A stretch of DNA of 64,000 nt from Hyphomicrobium sp. (GCA_030148725.1 JASBSU010000004.1:62001-126000), one strand, 5' to 3'. Shown: positions 34,868-44,598, counted from the stretch's first letter. Numbers and translations are program-made. The notes: a model not told the origin generated them from the letters alone.

Positions 34868-35089
34868 AGCTTTGCAGGCGGGAGCGACACGATTGGCAGG
34901 ACCGCTCCGCACAGCTTCAGCTTTTGGGACAGACCGTCGGCTCTGCCGATACGCCGACGCTTCCTGGCTACCGCGTCACCGGAGGTGAAGCGATCCGTTC
35001 GCTTTCGCCGGGCGAGCAGTGCGCGACCCAACTGCGAGGTCGAGCCGCAAAAGAACAAGTTCAAAACGAAGACACGCCCAGTGTCGGGT

Positions 35090-35389
35090 TCAGAAGCAGA
35101 GCCAGGGGCCCAAGCAGGTTGCGGGCGTTCCGCCCTTGCAGGCCATCTGCGAGGAGTAACACTCAATCATGGCCGAGCCTGATTTGCAGGTGGTTTTAAC
35201 CGGCCCCTTGCCTACGAGCCCGCGCCCGGCGATCGTATTCTTGAGGGCGTTGGTGGAGAACAGCACCGCCAAATCGTGTGTGACGTTGTCGCCACTGGCT
35301 GCGACCCTGGTACATTCGGCCGCCTGAGCCATCGCCGAAAGTGTGCACAAGATAACCGCGGCCGCGAAGCCTAATTTGAAAACCTTCAT
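35090..35389 (-). CDS. Small secreted cysteine-rich protein, unknown
   Basis: 99 residues from ATG 35389 with GGGGGTGGGG upstream. A signal peptide (VFKLGFAAAVILCTLSAMAQA) is cleaved before AECTRVAA. The mature part of about 75 residues has six Cys, the last two in ATCLGPWLCF at the end, which suggests three disulfides. I do not recognise the family. It is convergent with the IalB-family gene (222-base gap with nothing recognised). Its leader carries two short inverted repeats. Confidence 0.6.
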   Translation of the reverse strand: MKVFKLGFAAAVILCTLSAMAQAAECTRVAASGDNVTHDLAVLFSTNALKNTIAGRGLVGKGPVKTTCKSGSAMIECYSSQMACKGGTPATCLGPWLCF

Positions 35390-35435
35390 TGCCCCACCCC
35401 CGTAAGAACAAATCCGCTCGAACGCTAGTCGAGTG

Positions 35436-35451
35436 CTTGGCGGTTGCCAAG
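35436..35451. promoter_or_regulatory. Inverted repeat CTTGGC-N4-GCCAAG upstream of the Cys-rich protein gene
   Basis: CTTGGC (35436-35441) and GCCAAG (35446-35451) are exact reverse complements around GGTT, about 50 bases upstream of the start codon. A second pair, TTGCCG with CGGCAA around an AT-rich ATATATTTT centre, lies at about 35462-35486. Together they look like promoter and operator material in the 167-base gap. Confidence 0.35.
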
Positions 35452-35556
35452 TAACGGACCGTTGCCGGTACATATATTTTCGGCAATGTGACTTATGTCC
35501 CTCCGCGCGCACGATCGTCATGTAGCTCAGCTACCGGCGAACCGGAGACCCTATGA

Positions 35557-37092
35557 TCAAGAAGCCTCACAGGCGGTTGCCGGTTCGGGCTTGGAGCCCT
35601 GCAGCAAACGTCGAAAAACGGGCGCCGCCAGCAAAACGCCAATCATGCCGACAACGGCGTTGACGACGATTGCCATCACGTCGGTGCTGACGCCATGCCA
35701 CAACACGAGATGACAGATCGACACGGTGATCATCGCGGCTGCACTTAGGCCACGCAACGCGAGTGTAACGGTGCGTGCATCCGGCATTGCCAAGGCCGCA
35801 GCGAGAGCGGCCGCGGAGGTGGCAAGGTACGTGCCGAGTATCATGGCTTCGCCCGCGTAAAGGGCCGCGATGGCACTGACGGCCAATCCGAGCGGCTGCC
35901 CCCAACCGACTGCCGCCCAGATCTTCTCCCAACGCGGTGCCGGCCGCCCCCGGTCTCGGCGCCGAGCCAGCCAAATGGTGACACCGGTAAATGTCACGAC
36001 CGTCAGTCCGAGGCCAAGGATGCCGTATGCCAGCTTTATCGGATAGCCGCCAAACCATCCGAAATGTACCGGCTGCAAAGCGCCTAGGATCTGCTGGCCG
36101 ACGCCGCCTTCCTCCAGACCGCCGTCACCGATCGGAGTGCCATCACCTTTGAAATAATAGGTGTTACCCATGGCGAGATGACCGGGCGTCCGCATCCCGA
36201 GGTGTACCACCTGCCCGGCCTCGCCGACATGGTCGATCCGAAGGCTCGAAAATTGTGCGTCCGGCTTCGACGCCAGCACATGGCGCATCATCGCGGCGAC
36301 ATCTGGCGCGGGCGCCGCAGTTTCCTCCGCACCGGCGCGCGGACCCAGGATTGCGGAAAACGCTGCCTCGGAGTCGCCATCGAAGGCGGCAAGGGCCAGC
36401 ACGCCGACAATGAGTGTGGATAGACCGAGCAACGCTCCCGTCAGCGATACCGCTACGTGAAACGGCAGCCCCCAGACGCCGAGACGGTTATGGAGATCCG
36501 CCTCCTGCAGCCGTCGAGACCCACCCCAGCGAAGGTAGAACGCGTCCTTGAAAATGCGGGGATGGGAGAGAAGCCCGGAGATGAGCGATGCGAGCAGAGC
36601 AACTCCGGTCAGCCCTACGATGAACAACCCCCAAGTTCGCGGGAGGTGAAGGTTCATGTGAAGCGAACCAAGGAATTCCGACCAAGGCGCTGAAGCTCGT
36701 GCGACGAGACGACCGTCAGCATTGGCGAGCCATTCGCCTTCGCGACCGGTGTCGTGGTCATGGTAGCTGACGAACAGCCGCTGCATCGCAGGCCCCGGGC
36801 CCATGATGAACATGTCGTGCGCGGCATCGTCGGCTCTGGCCTGCGCATATGCAGCGTTGACCGCGGCACCGATGTCATCTGGCGTCAGGGCGCGCGCGAT
36901 GATCGGTCCGGCGGGCTGCTCCCATCGCTGCAGCTCATGCAGAAACACGCAAACCGTGCCCGTAAGACAGACCACGTAGATGAGCGCGGCAAAAGCCAGC
37001 CCTAGCGCCGAATGACCGGCGAGCATCGCGCGGACGAAATCCCGTGACAGCCACTTGCGCTTGTTTGGTTTGGTATCGACGCGCTGCTGCAT
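35557..37092 (-). CDS. PepSY-domain membrane protein (PiuB-like)
   Basis: 511 residues from ATG 37092, whose A overlaps the stop of the upstream gene (TGATG); the much longer open frame is spurious. It has an N-terminal helix (SALGLAFAALIYVVCLTGTVCVF), a periplasmic PepSY-type domain, helices around LFIVGLTGVALLASLISGLL and HVAVSLTGALLGLSTLIVGVLAL, a second PepSY domain and five C-terminal helices. Such proteins accompany siderophore receptors and are thought to reduce ferric siderophores or aid uptake at the inner membrane. It is the last gene of the unit that follows the TonB-dependent receptor. Confidence 0.8.
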   Translation of the reverse strand: MQQRVDTKPNKRKWLSRDFVRAMLAGHSALGLAFAALIYVVCLTGTVCVFLHELQRWEQPAGPIIARALTPDDIGAAVNAAYAQARADDAAHDMFIMGPGPAMQRLFVSYHDHDTGREGEWLANADGRLVARASAPWSEFLGSLHMNLHLPRTWGLFIVGLTGVALLASLISGLLSHPRIFKDAFYLRWGGSRRLQEADLHNRLGVWGLPFHVAVSLTGALLGLSTLIVGVLALAAFDGDSEAAFSAILGPRAGAEETAAPAPDVAAMMRHVLASKPDAQFSSLRIDHVGEAGQVVHLGMRTPGHLAMGNTYYFKGDGTPIGDGGLEEGGVGQQILGALQPVHFGWFGGYPIKLAYGILGLGLTVVTFTGVTIWLARRRDRGRPAPRWEKIWAAVGWGQPLGLAVSAIAALYAGEAMILGTYLATSAAALAAALAMPDARTVTLALRGLSAAAMITVSICHLVLWHGVSTDVMAIVVNAVVGMIGVLLAAPVFRRLLQGSKPEPATACEAS

Positions 37093-37679
37093 CAGGGTAG
37101 GACTTTCGGAAGGAAGGCGATGCCGTAGCTCGCCAGAGAGATCGATCCCAGAACCATCGTGGCACGGAGGAGCTTTGAATCTGCGAGCGTCCAGGCCATC
37201 CCGCAGCCCCACAGCGCGGGAACAAGCAGACCGCCGATCACAATTCGATCGTGACTGGACAACGGCATGGCGACAGCAAAGGCAACGCCGACACCGATCG
37301 CCGCGACGCCGGCGAGAACGATGGAGAGCAAAGCCTTTGATATGGCGCGCGTCCAGCTCGTGGCGCGATCCTCGGGCTCGAGCGCTACATCCCGCACCTT
37401 CTGCGCTTTCGGCGATCGGACCTCGCGGCCAAGGAAGATGATCAGATATGCCGTGAGCGCCAACACGATGAGCGCATACGCGATACCTACCTCGACGCCG
37501 AATACGCGACTGAACACCCAGCACGCGGCGGTAACCGCAAGCCATCCTGCAAAAACGAATGGCAAGTTCGCTGGCCGCTGCCCCAGCCATGCCCAACGCA
37601 GCAGCGCGACGCCGCCGAGAAACAGGATGACACCCGCCGCGACGAGAAGCGGAACCAAGAACGGCTCAAGCTGGCTCAA
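37092..37679 (-). CDS. Membrane protein of the siderophore-uptake operon
   Basis: About 195 residues if started at TTG 37679, the most likely start because the frame has no ATG and upstream sequence belongs to the previous gene. Six hydrophobic helices are visible (FLVPLLVAAGVILFLGGVALL; FVFAGWLAVTAACWVF; GIAYALIVLALTAYLIIFLG; LLSIVLAGVAAIGVGVAFAV; IVIGGLLVPALWGCGMAW; MVLGSISLASYGIAFL). It lies between two PepSY genes, overlapping the next by one base. Small membrane proteins of DUF3325/DUF3649 type occur in the same position elsewhere; this one may be analogous. Function unknown. Confidence 0.6.
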   Translation of the reverse strand: MSQLEPFLVPLLVAAGVILFLGGVALLRWAWLGQRPANLPFVFAGWLAVTAACWVFSRVFGVEVGIAYALIVLALTAYLIIFLGREVRSPKAQKVRDVALEPEDRATSWTRAISKALLSIVLAGVAAIGVGVAFAVAMPLSSHDRIVIGGLLVPALWGCGMAWTLADSKLLRATMVLGSISLASYGIAFLPKVLP

Positions 37680-37717
37680 GATTGCTGCGCCCCATGCACG
37701 ACGAACACCCGATAAAC

Positions 37718-39004
37718 TCAGCGCGCGCGGCGAACCGCCAGCCGTCGCGCGTGACGCTTCTTGAACCAGATCACGATGCCGGTTGCCGAAAGGATTGCGA
37801 CGACAATGCCCATGATGGAGAGGGCAACACGGCCGGGCATCCCGGCGATGCGTCCGGAGTGAAGCGGAAACTGCAGTTGCATGAAGACGTCGGCCGCGGT
37901 GCCTTCCCACGGAACACGGCCGCCCACGATGGCGCCGTCGTTGCCATCGACGAACAGCATCTTGACCATGCCGCTACTGCCATGCTCCTCGCCCGGTGCG
38001 AAGAACATGATGGCGTAGAGCCCATACTGCTGACCATAGAAAGCGCTGCCGGCCGGCTCATCCCAGCCGCGACGCGACGCCTCACCCTTCGCCGCGTCGA
38101 TAGCGCCTGCGAAAGAAACTGCCGGTGTGATCGGCTTGTTGAGCGGCGTCGGCGTGCGGTCGTCGAACGCATCGGGCGTCAGCGAAGAGATCGCACTGAG
38201 GATCGGCCGCACGATTTCGTTGCCGAGGTTCATCGACACCGACGTGAAGGCCACGATGAGCAGCATGGCCCACAGCCAAAGGCCGAATGCCCGATGAACG
38301 TCGAAGTTGATGCGATACGCGCTGCCGCTCCACTTGATCTGCCAAGCGGGCCGCCAGCGCTGCCACCACGACCGACGCCCTACGCCGGCTGGTGAATCAT
38401 CGAGCACAGCGTCGCTTACCGCAGCGCCGACAGAGAAGCTGCGACGCGCGCGCTGCGGGAAAGTCAGATAGAGGCCGACGAAGCAATCGAACAGCCACAC
38501 GATGCCGACGATGCCCATGAACCAGACGCCCCAACGGTCGATGTTGTTGAAGTCCGGGATGTGCATCGAGTAGTGCAGCTTGTAGAGAAACGGCAGCAGG
38601 TTCTCCGGATCCAGAGAGATGCGCCCCCAGTAACGCTTGCCAACCACGTCGCCTGTCGATGGCTCAAGGAACACCTGGTTGTAATCCAGCACGTAGGGCT
38701 GCCCCGTCGACGGATCGACGCGCGGCTCGACGCTGAATTGAGACGTGTGCCCTCGCTCGCCGGCGAGCGTGAAGAACGTGACCTTGGCCTTCGGGTCGGC
38801 AGCTTCCAGCTTTTCGACGAGCGTCAAGGCGGGCAGCGGAGCAGCTGCGAGATCGGTGATGCGCGCATCGAAGAGATGCGGGTTCAACCACTCGTCGAGC
38901 TCATGGTCCCAGGAGATCACCGCGCCAGTCAGGCCCGCGATGAACAGGAACACCGCGGTGAAGAGACCGGCCCAGCGGTGAACGAGAACGAAAGCGTGGC
39001 GCAT
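37718..39004 (-). CDS. PepSY-associated membrane protein (PiuB-like)
   Basis: 428 residues from ATG 39004, with GGGGGA immediately upstream (ATG 39019 is less likely). The opening VLVHRWAGLFTAVFLFIAGLTGAVISWDHELDEWLNP is the classic PepSY_TM motif with conserved His and Trp. Later segments LHYSMHIPDFNNIDRWGVWFMGIVGIVWL and NFDVHRAFGLWLWAMLLIVAFTSVSMNL carry further His residues that could bind haem or metal. The final helix is VALSIMGIVVAILSATGIVIWF. Likely role: inner-membrane partner of the siderophore receptor encoded 120 bases upstream. Confidence 0.85.
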   Translation of the reverse strand: MRHAFVLVHRWAGLFTAVFLFIAGLTGAVISWDHELDEWLNPHLFDARITDLAAAPLPALTLVEKLEAADPKAKVTFFTLAGERGHTSQFSVEPRVDPSTGQPYVLDYNQVFLEPSTGDVVGKRYWGRISLDPENLLPFLYKLHYSMHIPDFNNIDRWGVWFMGIVGIVWLFDCFVGLYLTFPQRARRSFSVGAAVSDAVLDDSPAGVGRRSWWQRWRPAWQIKWSGSAYRINFDVHRAFGLWLWAMLLIVAFTSVSMNLGNEIVRPILSAISSLTPDAFDDRTPTPLNKPITPAVSFAGAIDAAKGEASRRGWDEPAGSAFYGQQYGLYAIMFFAPGEEHGSSGMVKMLFVDGNDGAIVGGRVPWEGTAADVFMQLQFPLHSGRIAGMPGRVALSIMGIVVAILSATGIVIWFKKRHARRLAVRRAR

Positions 39005-39124
39005 GTTCCCCCAGTGCATTGCGCGCTAAGTTGACGGCAGTTATCAGGTTTATCTCCGTCGCGTGCAACCTGGAAATTTGCCCCCGCGACAGCTTTGTGG
39101 CGGAGGCCTTCGTAATCTTCCGGA

Positions 39125-41485
39125 TCAATATTTGTAGGTGAAGGTCGTCGTGATGGTGCGGGCATTGCCGATCCAGCAGTCACCCCGCGTCAGGCAGGTC
39201 GAGATGTAATATTTGTCCTCGAGGTTGTTGCCGCTGAGCTGCCAGCGCCAGTGCTCCTCGTCGTAGGCGACCATGGCGTCGAACAGCGTCACGTTGGGAA
39301 CCTCGACAACATTGGCGGCATCCCAAGATTCGCCGATGTAGCGCACGCCCGCGCCAGCCGACCATCCCTTGAGTTCGGGCTGATCGAACGACCACACGCC
39401 CCACAGCGACGCCATGTGCTTGGGGATGGATTCGATTTGATTTCCATCGACGACGACGGTGCTTCCGTAGGCATCGTACTGGGTGATGTTCCCCTCGTAG
39501 CGAGCGTCCGTGTAGGAATAGCCGCCGACGACCTTGAGGTTCTCGGTGACGCGTCCCGTCACCTCCAGCTCGAAACCGCGCGAGGAAATAGCGCCGCCCT
39601 GCTTTTGGAAGTTCCCGACGTCGGGAACGAGGTAATTGCTCTCCGTCAGGTCGTAGACAGCGGCATTGACGGCGAAGTTGGAGCCCCTCGGCGCGTACTT
39701 GAAGCCAGCTTCGTACATTCGACCTTTGTTTGGATCGAAGGCTTGGCCCTTGGAATCGGTGCCGACCTGGGGAACGAACGACTCTGCGTAGCTGACATAT
39801 GGCGTCAAGCCTGAGGCAAACTCATACATTAGGCCTGCGCGATAGGAGATCGCGTCGTCACGCTGGGTCTTGGAGCCATCTGCGGAGTTCTCGACCCAGT
39901 CCTTGCGCGCGCCGACGACCGCGATCCAGTTTCCAAGTCGCATCTGATCCTGGATGTAGAGACCGGTCTGCGCCACTTGCTGGTTCGACGTCGAGCAAAT
40001 CTCCGGATTGTCATAGCCGATGACGTCGTTGTTGTCGCAATCTGTTCCTGCCCAGACGGAAGTGTGTGAACCCGGATCGTAGACGTCGATAGGCGAGGTA
40101 TCGTACGTGTCGTTTCGGCCTTGTTGGGCAGTAAAGTGCGAATAGTCGACGCCTCCAATCACCCGATGCTTCACGATACCGGTGCCGAACCGGGCCTCAA
40201 GGTTGGTGTCCTGGTTGAACATCTGGGTATCGGTGACGATCCGCCCGCGCACGCGGTTGAGATACTGCTCGCTGGGATCGGGTATATAGGGTGGATTGGG
40301 TGTGTATGGCCGGACCGCGTTCGCTGCGTAAAACCACGGATAACCGTAGGTTCCAAGGTAGTCGTTGTGAATATCGCTATAGCGCGATGAGTGCTGAAAC
40401 TTCAGCCACGGCGCGAAATTGTGCTCGACGAGCAGCGTGGCGGAGTTCGCATCGGTATCGTAGTGATCGTTCTTGTCGCCGATGAACGTGTCACGAGGAA
40501 TCCTCTTTCCATTGACGTTCGGATAGAGCGTTCCGACGTGTGGGAAGAACTGCGACACCTGGCCCATGCGATCGCGCTGGAATTCGCCGATCACGGTGAT
40601 CGCCGTGTCCTTGTCGGGACGGAACGTGAGGGCCGGCTGGATCGCCGTGCGATCGTTATCGACATTATCGACCTGCGTGCCGGCATCGCGCGCAACGCCA
40701 GTCAGGCGGTATGACCAGCGCGGGTCCGAAGACACCGGCCCCGTCAAATCGAATCTCACTTGCTTGAAGTCGAACGAGCCGTAGTCGACGCTGATCTCGC
40801 CGCCCGTTTCGCTCTGCGGGCGCTTGGAGACGTAGTTGACGATGCCGCCGACCGGCGCCTGGCCATAGAGGACCGATGCCGGCCCCTTCAGAACCTCGAT
40901 GCGCTCCATCATGAAGGGATCGACGCGGTAGGTGTAGGTGTAATAGCCGTAGGTGCGCTTGAGCCCATCGAGATAATCGGTCGCCGGCGTGCCGCGGATG
41001 AAGCTGCCGTCCGCGCGTCCGTCGATGCCATAAGCGTCGGCAACGACGCCCGGAACATAGCGAAGCGCTTCCTGCACGTTCTGAACCGACTGGTCGCGCA
41101 TCTGCTCGGCGCCGACCACAGAAACCGACTGCGGGATTTCATTGAGCGGCGTGTCGGTCTTCATACCGGTCGCGGTGTTCTTGGCGTTGTAGTCCCGCAC
41201 CGGGCCTGTCGCCGTCTTGTCGCTGGCGCTGGAGTTGCCCGGGCCCGTCGGGTGCTGCTGCGGCTGAGGCGCGGCCTGCTGCACCGGACCAGTGGACTTC
41301 GCTGCGGCTGTCTTCTTCTTGGCCTTGGCTTTCGGCTTCGACGGCTTCACGTCGGTCTCGACCACCACCGGTGGCAATGACGTCGCAGCGTCTGCGGGCG
41401 GAGGCGCTTGATTATCTTGCGCCTGAGCGCTGGCCGCCGATAGAATGCCGCACGTGACAACAAACGCCCACCAACGCCCGTACAT
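39125..41485 (-). CDS. TonB-dependent siderophore receptor
   Basis: 786 residues from ATG 41485 (GGGG upstream). The signal peptide ends at about ASAQA. A Pro/Lys-rich linker follows, with a possible TonB box PPVVVETDV. The plug domain has IPQSVSVVGAEQMRDQ, LRYVPGVVADAYGIDGR, FIRGTPATDYLDGLKR and RIEVLKGPASVLYGQAPVGGIVNYVSKRP, matching the FhuA/FpvA siderophore subfamily. The C-terminus has NNLEDKYYIST and ends TTTFTYKY, a proper final barrel strand. It binds ferric siderophores and imports them with TonB energy. The 234-base gap upstream holds a TTGACT -35-like box but no clear Fur, Irr or RirA site. Confidence 0.93.
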   Translation of the reverse strand: MYGRWWAFVVTCGILSAASAQAQDNQAPPPADAATSLPPVVVETDVKPSKPKAKAKKKTAAAKSTGPVQQAAPQPQQHPTGPGNSSASDKTATGPVRDYNAKNTATGMKTDTPLNEIPQSVSVVGAEQMRDQSVQNVQEALRYVPGVVADAYGIDGRADGSFIRGTPATDYLDGLKRTYGYYTYTYRVDPFMMERIEVLKGPASVLYGQAPVGGIVNYVSKRPQSETGGEISVDYGSFDFKQVRFDLTGPVSSDPRWSYRLTGVARDAGTQVDNVDNDRTAIQPALTFRPDKDTAITVIGEFQRDRMGQVSQFFPHVGTLYPNVNGKRIPRDTFIGDKNDHYDTDANSATLLVEHNFAPWLKFQHSSRYSDIHNDYLGTYGYPWFYAANAVRPYTPNPPYIPDPSEQYLNRVRGRIVTDTQMFNQDTNLEARFGTGIVKHRVIGGVDYSHFTAQQGRNDTYDTSPIDVYDPGSHTSVWAGTDCDNNDVIGYDNPEICSTSNQQVAQTGLYIQDQMRLGNWIAVVGARKDWVENSADGSKTQRDDAISYRAGLMYEFASGLTPYVSYAESFVPQVGTDSKGQAFDPNKGRMYEAGFKYAPRGSNFAVNAAVYDLTESNYLVPDVGNFQKQGGAISSRGFELEVTGRVTENLKVVGGYSYTDARYEGNITQYDAYGSTVVVDGNQIESIPKHMASLWGVWSFDQPELKGWSAGAGVRYIGESWDAANVVEVPNVTLFDAMVAYDEEHWRWQLSGNNLEDKYYISTCLTRGDCWIGNARTITTTFTYKY

Positions 41486-41719
41486 AGGAACCCCTAACGC
41501 ATACACTCGATGATCAGGTCCGTGAGGTCATGGACCAACTCAAGGCAGACGTTTCTATACGATTTTAGTCAAGAATAAAGTCGAGAAGCGGGCGTTGTGC
41601 GCGGTTGAACGGCCCGTGTGCCCTTGAAGCGACAGTTATGCTCGGGCGAGGTCGCGCACCAAGTGACTGACCTCCGGCGTCTCACGTTGCCGATGATTGC
41701 TGAATACCAGTTGCTGGGC

Positions 41720-42025
41720 TCAGGTGCGCAATAGCAGGTCGCTTGAGGTTTCGGTCAGCGCGATGCTGGTGCGCTGGGTGCGAGCGTTGCGGTCGACCAC
41801 GGTGAGAAGACCTTTTTCGGCTAGGTCCGTCACTTCGCGCAGGACGAGCGCGTGCTCGATGCCGAAGATGCGCGCGAAGGCGCGGCTGTCGCTACAGATG
41901 CCGAGCCGTGCAGCCAGCAAGATGCCGGCTCCCAACTGAGATAGAGATGGCGCGGCTGCGCATAGCTGCGTGACGCGCTCTAGAAACTGCTCTTCCGTCA
42001 ATTCGCTTGCTACGCCATCGCTCAT
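41720..42025 (-). CDS. Small winged-helix-like protein coupled to the YdeP-type oxidoreductase
   Basis: 101 residues. Its ATG overlaps the oxidoreductase stop by four bases (ATGA). The helices QFLERVTQLCAAAPSLSQLGAGILLAARLG and FARIFGIEHALVLREVTDLAEKGLLTVVDRNARTQRTSIALTE resemble a MarR-like winged helix (helix, recognition helix, basic wing). It could be a regulator or a small partner. A conserved pairing with YdeP-like genes is suggested only by the overlap seen here. Confidence 0.6.
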   Translation of the reverse strand: MSDGVASELTEEQFLERVTQLCAAAPSLSQLGAGILLAARLGICSDSRAFARIFGIEHALVLREVTDLAEKGLLTVVDRNARTQRTSIALTETSSDLLLRT

Positions 42026-44328
42026 GCCGCGTCGCGCTGCAGTGCCGGCCGGAAGGAGACGAGCACCGACTTGGACGTTGGCGTGTCGCTGAGCTCTCCG
42101 GCCGTCGAGAGCGGCACGAGAACATTCAGCTCGGGATAATAGCCGGCGACCGACCCGCGCGGCAGGTCGTAGGGAACGACGCGGAAGCTCTCGGCGATGC
42201 GCTCGTGGCCGTCGTCGTGGCGGCCGATGATGTCGACGCGGTCGCCAGCGCTGGCGCCGATCTCGGCGAGGTCATCGGGGTTGACGAACACGACGCGGCG
42301 CTCGCCGTAGATGCCGCGATAGCGATCATCGAGGCCGTAGACGGTCGTATTGTACTGATCGTGGGAGCGGAAGGTCTGAAGGACGAACAGTCCCTGCTCG
42401 CCGAGCGCCTGCTGATGCTCTGTGGCGCGCGGTAGGGCGTCGGATGAGAACGTGGCGCGCTGTGTTGCGGTGTTCCAGACGCGATGATCGACGGCGTTGT
42501 AGAGGCGGAAGCCGCGCGGGCGGCGGACGCGCTCGTTGTAACCGTGGAAGCCAGGAATGGTTCGCGCAATGAGATCGCGGATGCCGTCGTAGTTCTGGGC
42601 AAGGCTCGGCCAATCAACGACCTCGGAGCCGACGGTCGCGGCGGCAATCCCGGCGATGATGCCGACTTCGGAGCGCAGCTCGGGCGAGGCCGGCTTGTTG
42701 ATGCCGCCGGAGCCGTGGACCATGCTCATGGAGTCCTCGACGGTGACAATCTGCGCGACGCCTTTGGCGTTACGGTCGATCTCGGTGCGTCCGAGGCACG
42801 GCAGCACGTAGCTCACTTCGCCCGGGAGCAGATGCGAGTGGTTGAGCTTTGTCGCGATGTTGACCGTGAGCTTCTGGCGACGCATCGCTTTGGCGATAAG
42901 CGCGCTGTCGGGCGTGGCGCGGGCGAAGTTGCCTCCGAGCCCGATGAATGCCTGAGCGGTTCCGTCGAGCATGGCGCCGATGGCGGCGAGCACGTTGTGG
43001 CCGTGGCGGCGCGGCATCGCCACGCCCAGCTCTTTTTCGAGCGCATCGAGGAAGGCGGCCGGCGGCTTTTCGTTGATGCCGACGGTGCGGTCGCCCTGCA
43101 CGTTCGAGTGTCCACGCACGGGGCAGAGGCCGGTTCCGGGGCGACCGACGTTGCCACGCAGGAACATGAAGCTTGCGATCTCGCGGATGGTCGCGACGGA
43201 ATGTCGATGCTGCGTCACGCCCATCGCCCAGGTGCAGATGGTGCGGTCGGATTCGATGTAGATCTGCGCGAGGTGTTCGAGCTGGCTGCGTGATAGACCG
43301 GATTGATGCTCGATCAATTCCCAGCTCGTCGCCTCGACGGCTGCGCGGTATTCGGCGAGGCCGGACGTATGCTGGCGCAGGAACCCGTGGTCGAGAACCG
43401 AGGGCCTCCCTTCTGACAACGCGGCGTCGTCGGCGGCGAAGACGGCTTTCGCCATGCCTCGGATGGCGGCCATGTCGCCACCGACGTTCACCTGATAGTA
43501 CTCGCTGGCGATGGCCGTCGATCCGCCGGTCAGCATCTCCAGCTTGTCCTGGGGATCGGCGAAGCGTTCGAGGCCTTTCTCGCGCACCGGATTGAACACC
43601 GCGACGCGGGCGCCGCGGAGCGCGGCACGTCGCAGGTCGCCGAGCATGCGCGGATGATTGGTGCCTGGGTTCTGGCCGATGACGAAGATGGCGTCGGCCT
43701 TTTCGAAGTCCTCCAGCGTCACCGTTCCCTTGCCGATGCCGACGGCGGCTTCGAGCGCGATGCCGCTCGCCTCGTGGCACATGTTCGAGCAGTCGGGGAA
43801 ATTGTTGGTGCCGTAGAGGCGGACGAAGAGCTGATAGAGGTAGGCGGCTTCGTTCGAGGCGCGGCCGGAGGTGTAGAACTCGGCGCGGTCGGGGCTGTCG
43901 AGGCCCTTGAGGATGCCGCCGATCTCAGCGAAGGCTTCATCCCACGTGGCTTTGACGTAGGTGTCCTTGGAAGCATCATAGCGCAGCGGGTGCGTGAGCC
44001 GGCCCTGCTGTTCGAGCTCGTAGTCCGTCCACGTGCGCAACTGGCTGACGGTATGGCGGGCGAAGAAGTCCGGACCGACACGCTTGTCGGTCGCTTCCCA
44101 TGCCACGGCCTTGACGCCGTTCTCGCAGAACTCGAACGAGGAGCCGTGCTCGGGGTCGCCCCACGCGCAGCCCGGGCAATCGAAGCCGTCGGGCTGGTTG
44201 GCCTTCAGCATGGCGACAGCACCGCTGAGCGGGGCGCCGCTGGCGAGCAGCTTCTTTCCGCAGCTTCGCAGCGCTCCCCAGCCACCAGCCGCCTTCGACT
44301 TCTTTCCAATGAATTCGGGCTTGCCCAT
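42022..44328 (-). CDS. FdhF/YdeP-family molybdopterin oxidoreductase
   Basis: 768 residues from ATG 44328; ATG 44388 or 44364 would lengthen it. The pattern is that of YdeP: FDCPGCAWGDPEH near the N-terminus, EFYTSGRASNEAAYLYQLFVR, SNMCHEASGIALEAAVGIGKGTV with Cys at the place of the usual Cys/Sec ligand, IFVIGQNPGTNHPRML, and the molybdopterin loops LRGNVGRPGTGLCPVRGHSNVQGDR and FIGLGGNFARATPD. Only a CPGC pair is present where formate dehydrogenases have four Fe-S Cys. It is a cytoplasmic bis-MGD enzyme of uncertain substrate; YdeP relatives are linked to acid resistance and formate-like oxidation. Confidence 0.85.
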   Translation of the reverse strand: MGKPEFIGKKSKAAGGWGALRSCGKKLLASGAPLSGAVAMLKANQPDGFDCPGCAWGDPEHGSSFEFCENGVKAVAWEATDKRVGPDFFARHTVSQLRTWTDYELEQQGRLTHPLRYDASKDTYVKATWDEAFAEIGGILKGLDSPDRAEFYTSGRASNEAAYLYQLFVRLYGTNNFPDCSNMCHEASGIALEAAVGIGKGTVTLEDFEKADAIFVIGQNPGTNHPRMLGDLRRAALRGARVAVFNPVREKGLERFADPQDKLEMLTGGSTAIASEYYQVNVGGDMAAIRGMAKAVFAADDAALSEGRPSVLDHGFLRQHTSGLAEYRAAVEATSWELIEHQSGLSRSQLEHLAQIYIESDRTICTWAMGVTQHRHSVATIREIASFMFLRGNVGRPGTGLCPVRGHSNVQGDRTVGINEKPPAAFLDALEKELGVAMPRRHGHNVLAAIGAMLDGTAQAFIGLGGNFARATPDSALIAKAMRRQKLTVNIATKLNHSHLLPGEVSYVLPCLGRTEIDRNAKGVAQIVTVEDSMSMVHGSGGINKPASPELRSEVGIIAGIAAATVGSEVVDWPSLAQNYDGIRDLIARTIPGFHGYNERVRRPRGFRLYNAVDHRVWNTATQRATFSSDALPRATEHQQALGEQGLFVLQTFRSHDQYNTTVYGLDDRYRGIYGERRVVFVNPDDLAEIGASAGDRVDIIGRHDDGHERIAESFRVVPYDLPRGSVAGYYPELNVLVPLSTAGELSDTPTSKSVLVSFRPALQRDAA

Positions 44329-44598
44329 GCACACCGCTCTCGCCTGACGTTCGTCAATGTGCATCTGCGAAGTCGGGATTTTCCGCAATGGATGCGGGGG
44401 TTATGGCAGTTATGCGAAAAAAGCAGGGCGCTTCGTTTGCCTTTAAACCGGGCTGGGGGCCGCTGCGCTGAACGGCTCTCGCGATTAAAACTTACTGCGA
44501 TTTATCCGTTCGACTTTTCATTCCTGTCATCGAACCGCGCCGTAGACCGCTGCCGGCAGGCGTCGGCAATGCGCCGCCGCCATCGATGAGAGGAAACC

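Noticed and set aside
37093-37596. Upstream extension of the last PepSY gene to 679 codons
   Set aside because: It overlaps the preceding membrane-protein gene in another frame, and the extra residues are low-complexity and Arg/Cys-rich.
41486-41719. Fur, Irr or RirA site ahead of the siderophore receptor gene
   Set aside because: AT-rich bits and a TTGACT box are present, but no sequence fits a known iron-responsive operator well enough.
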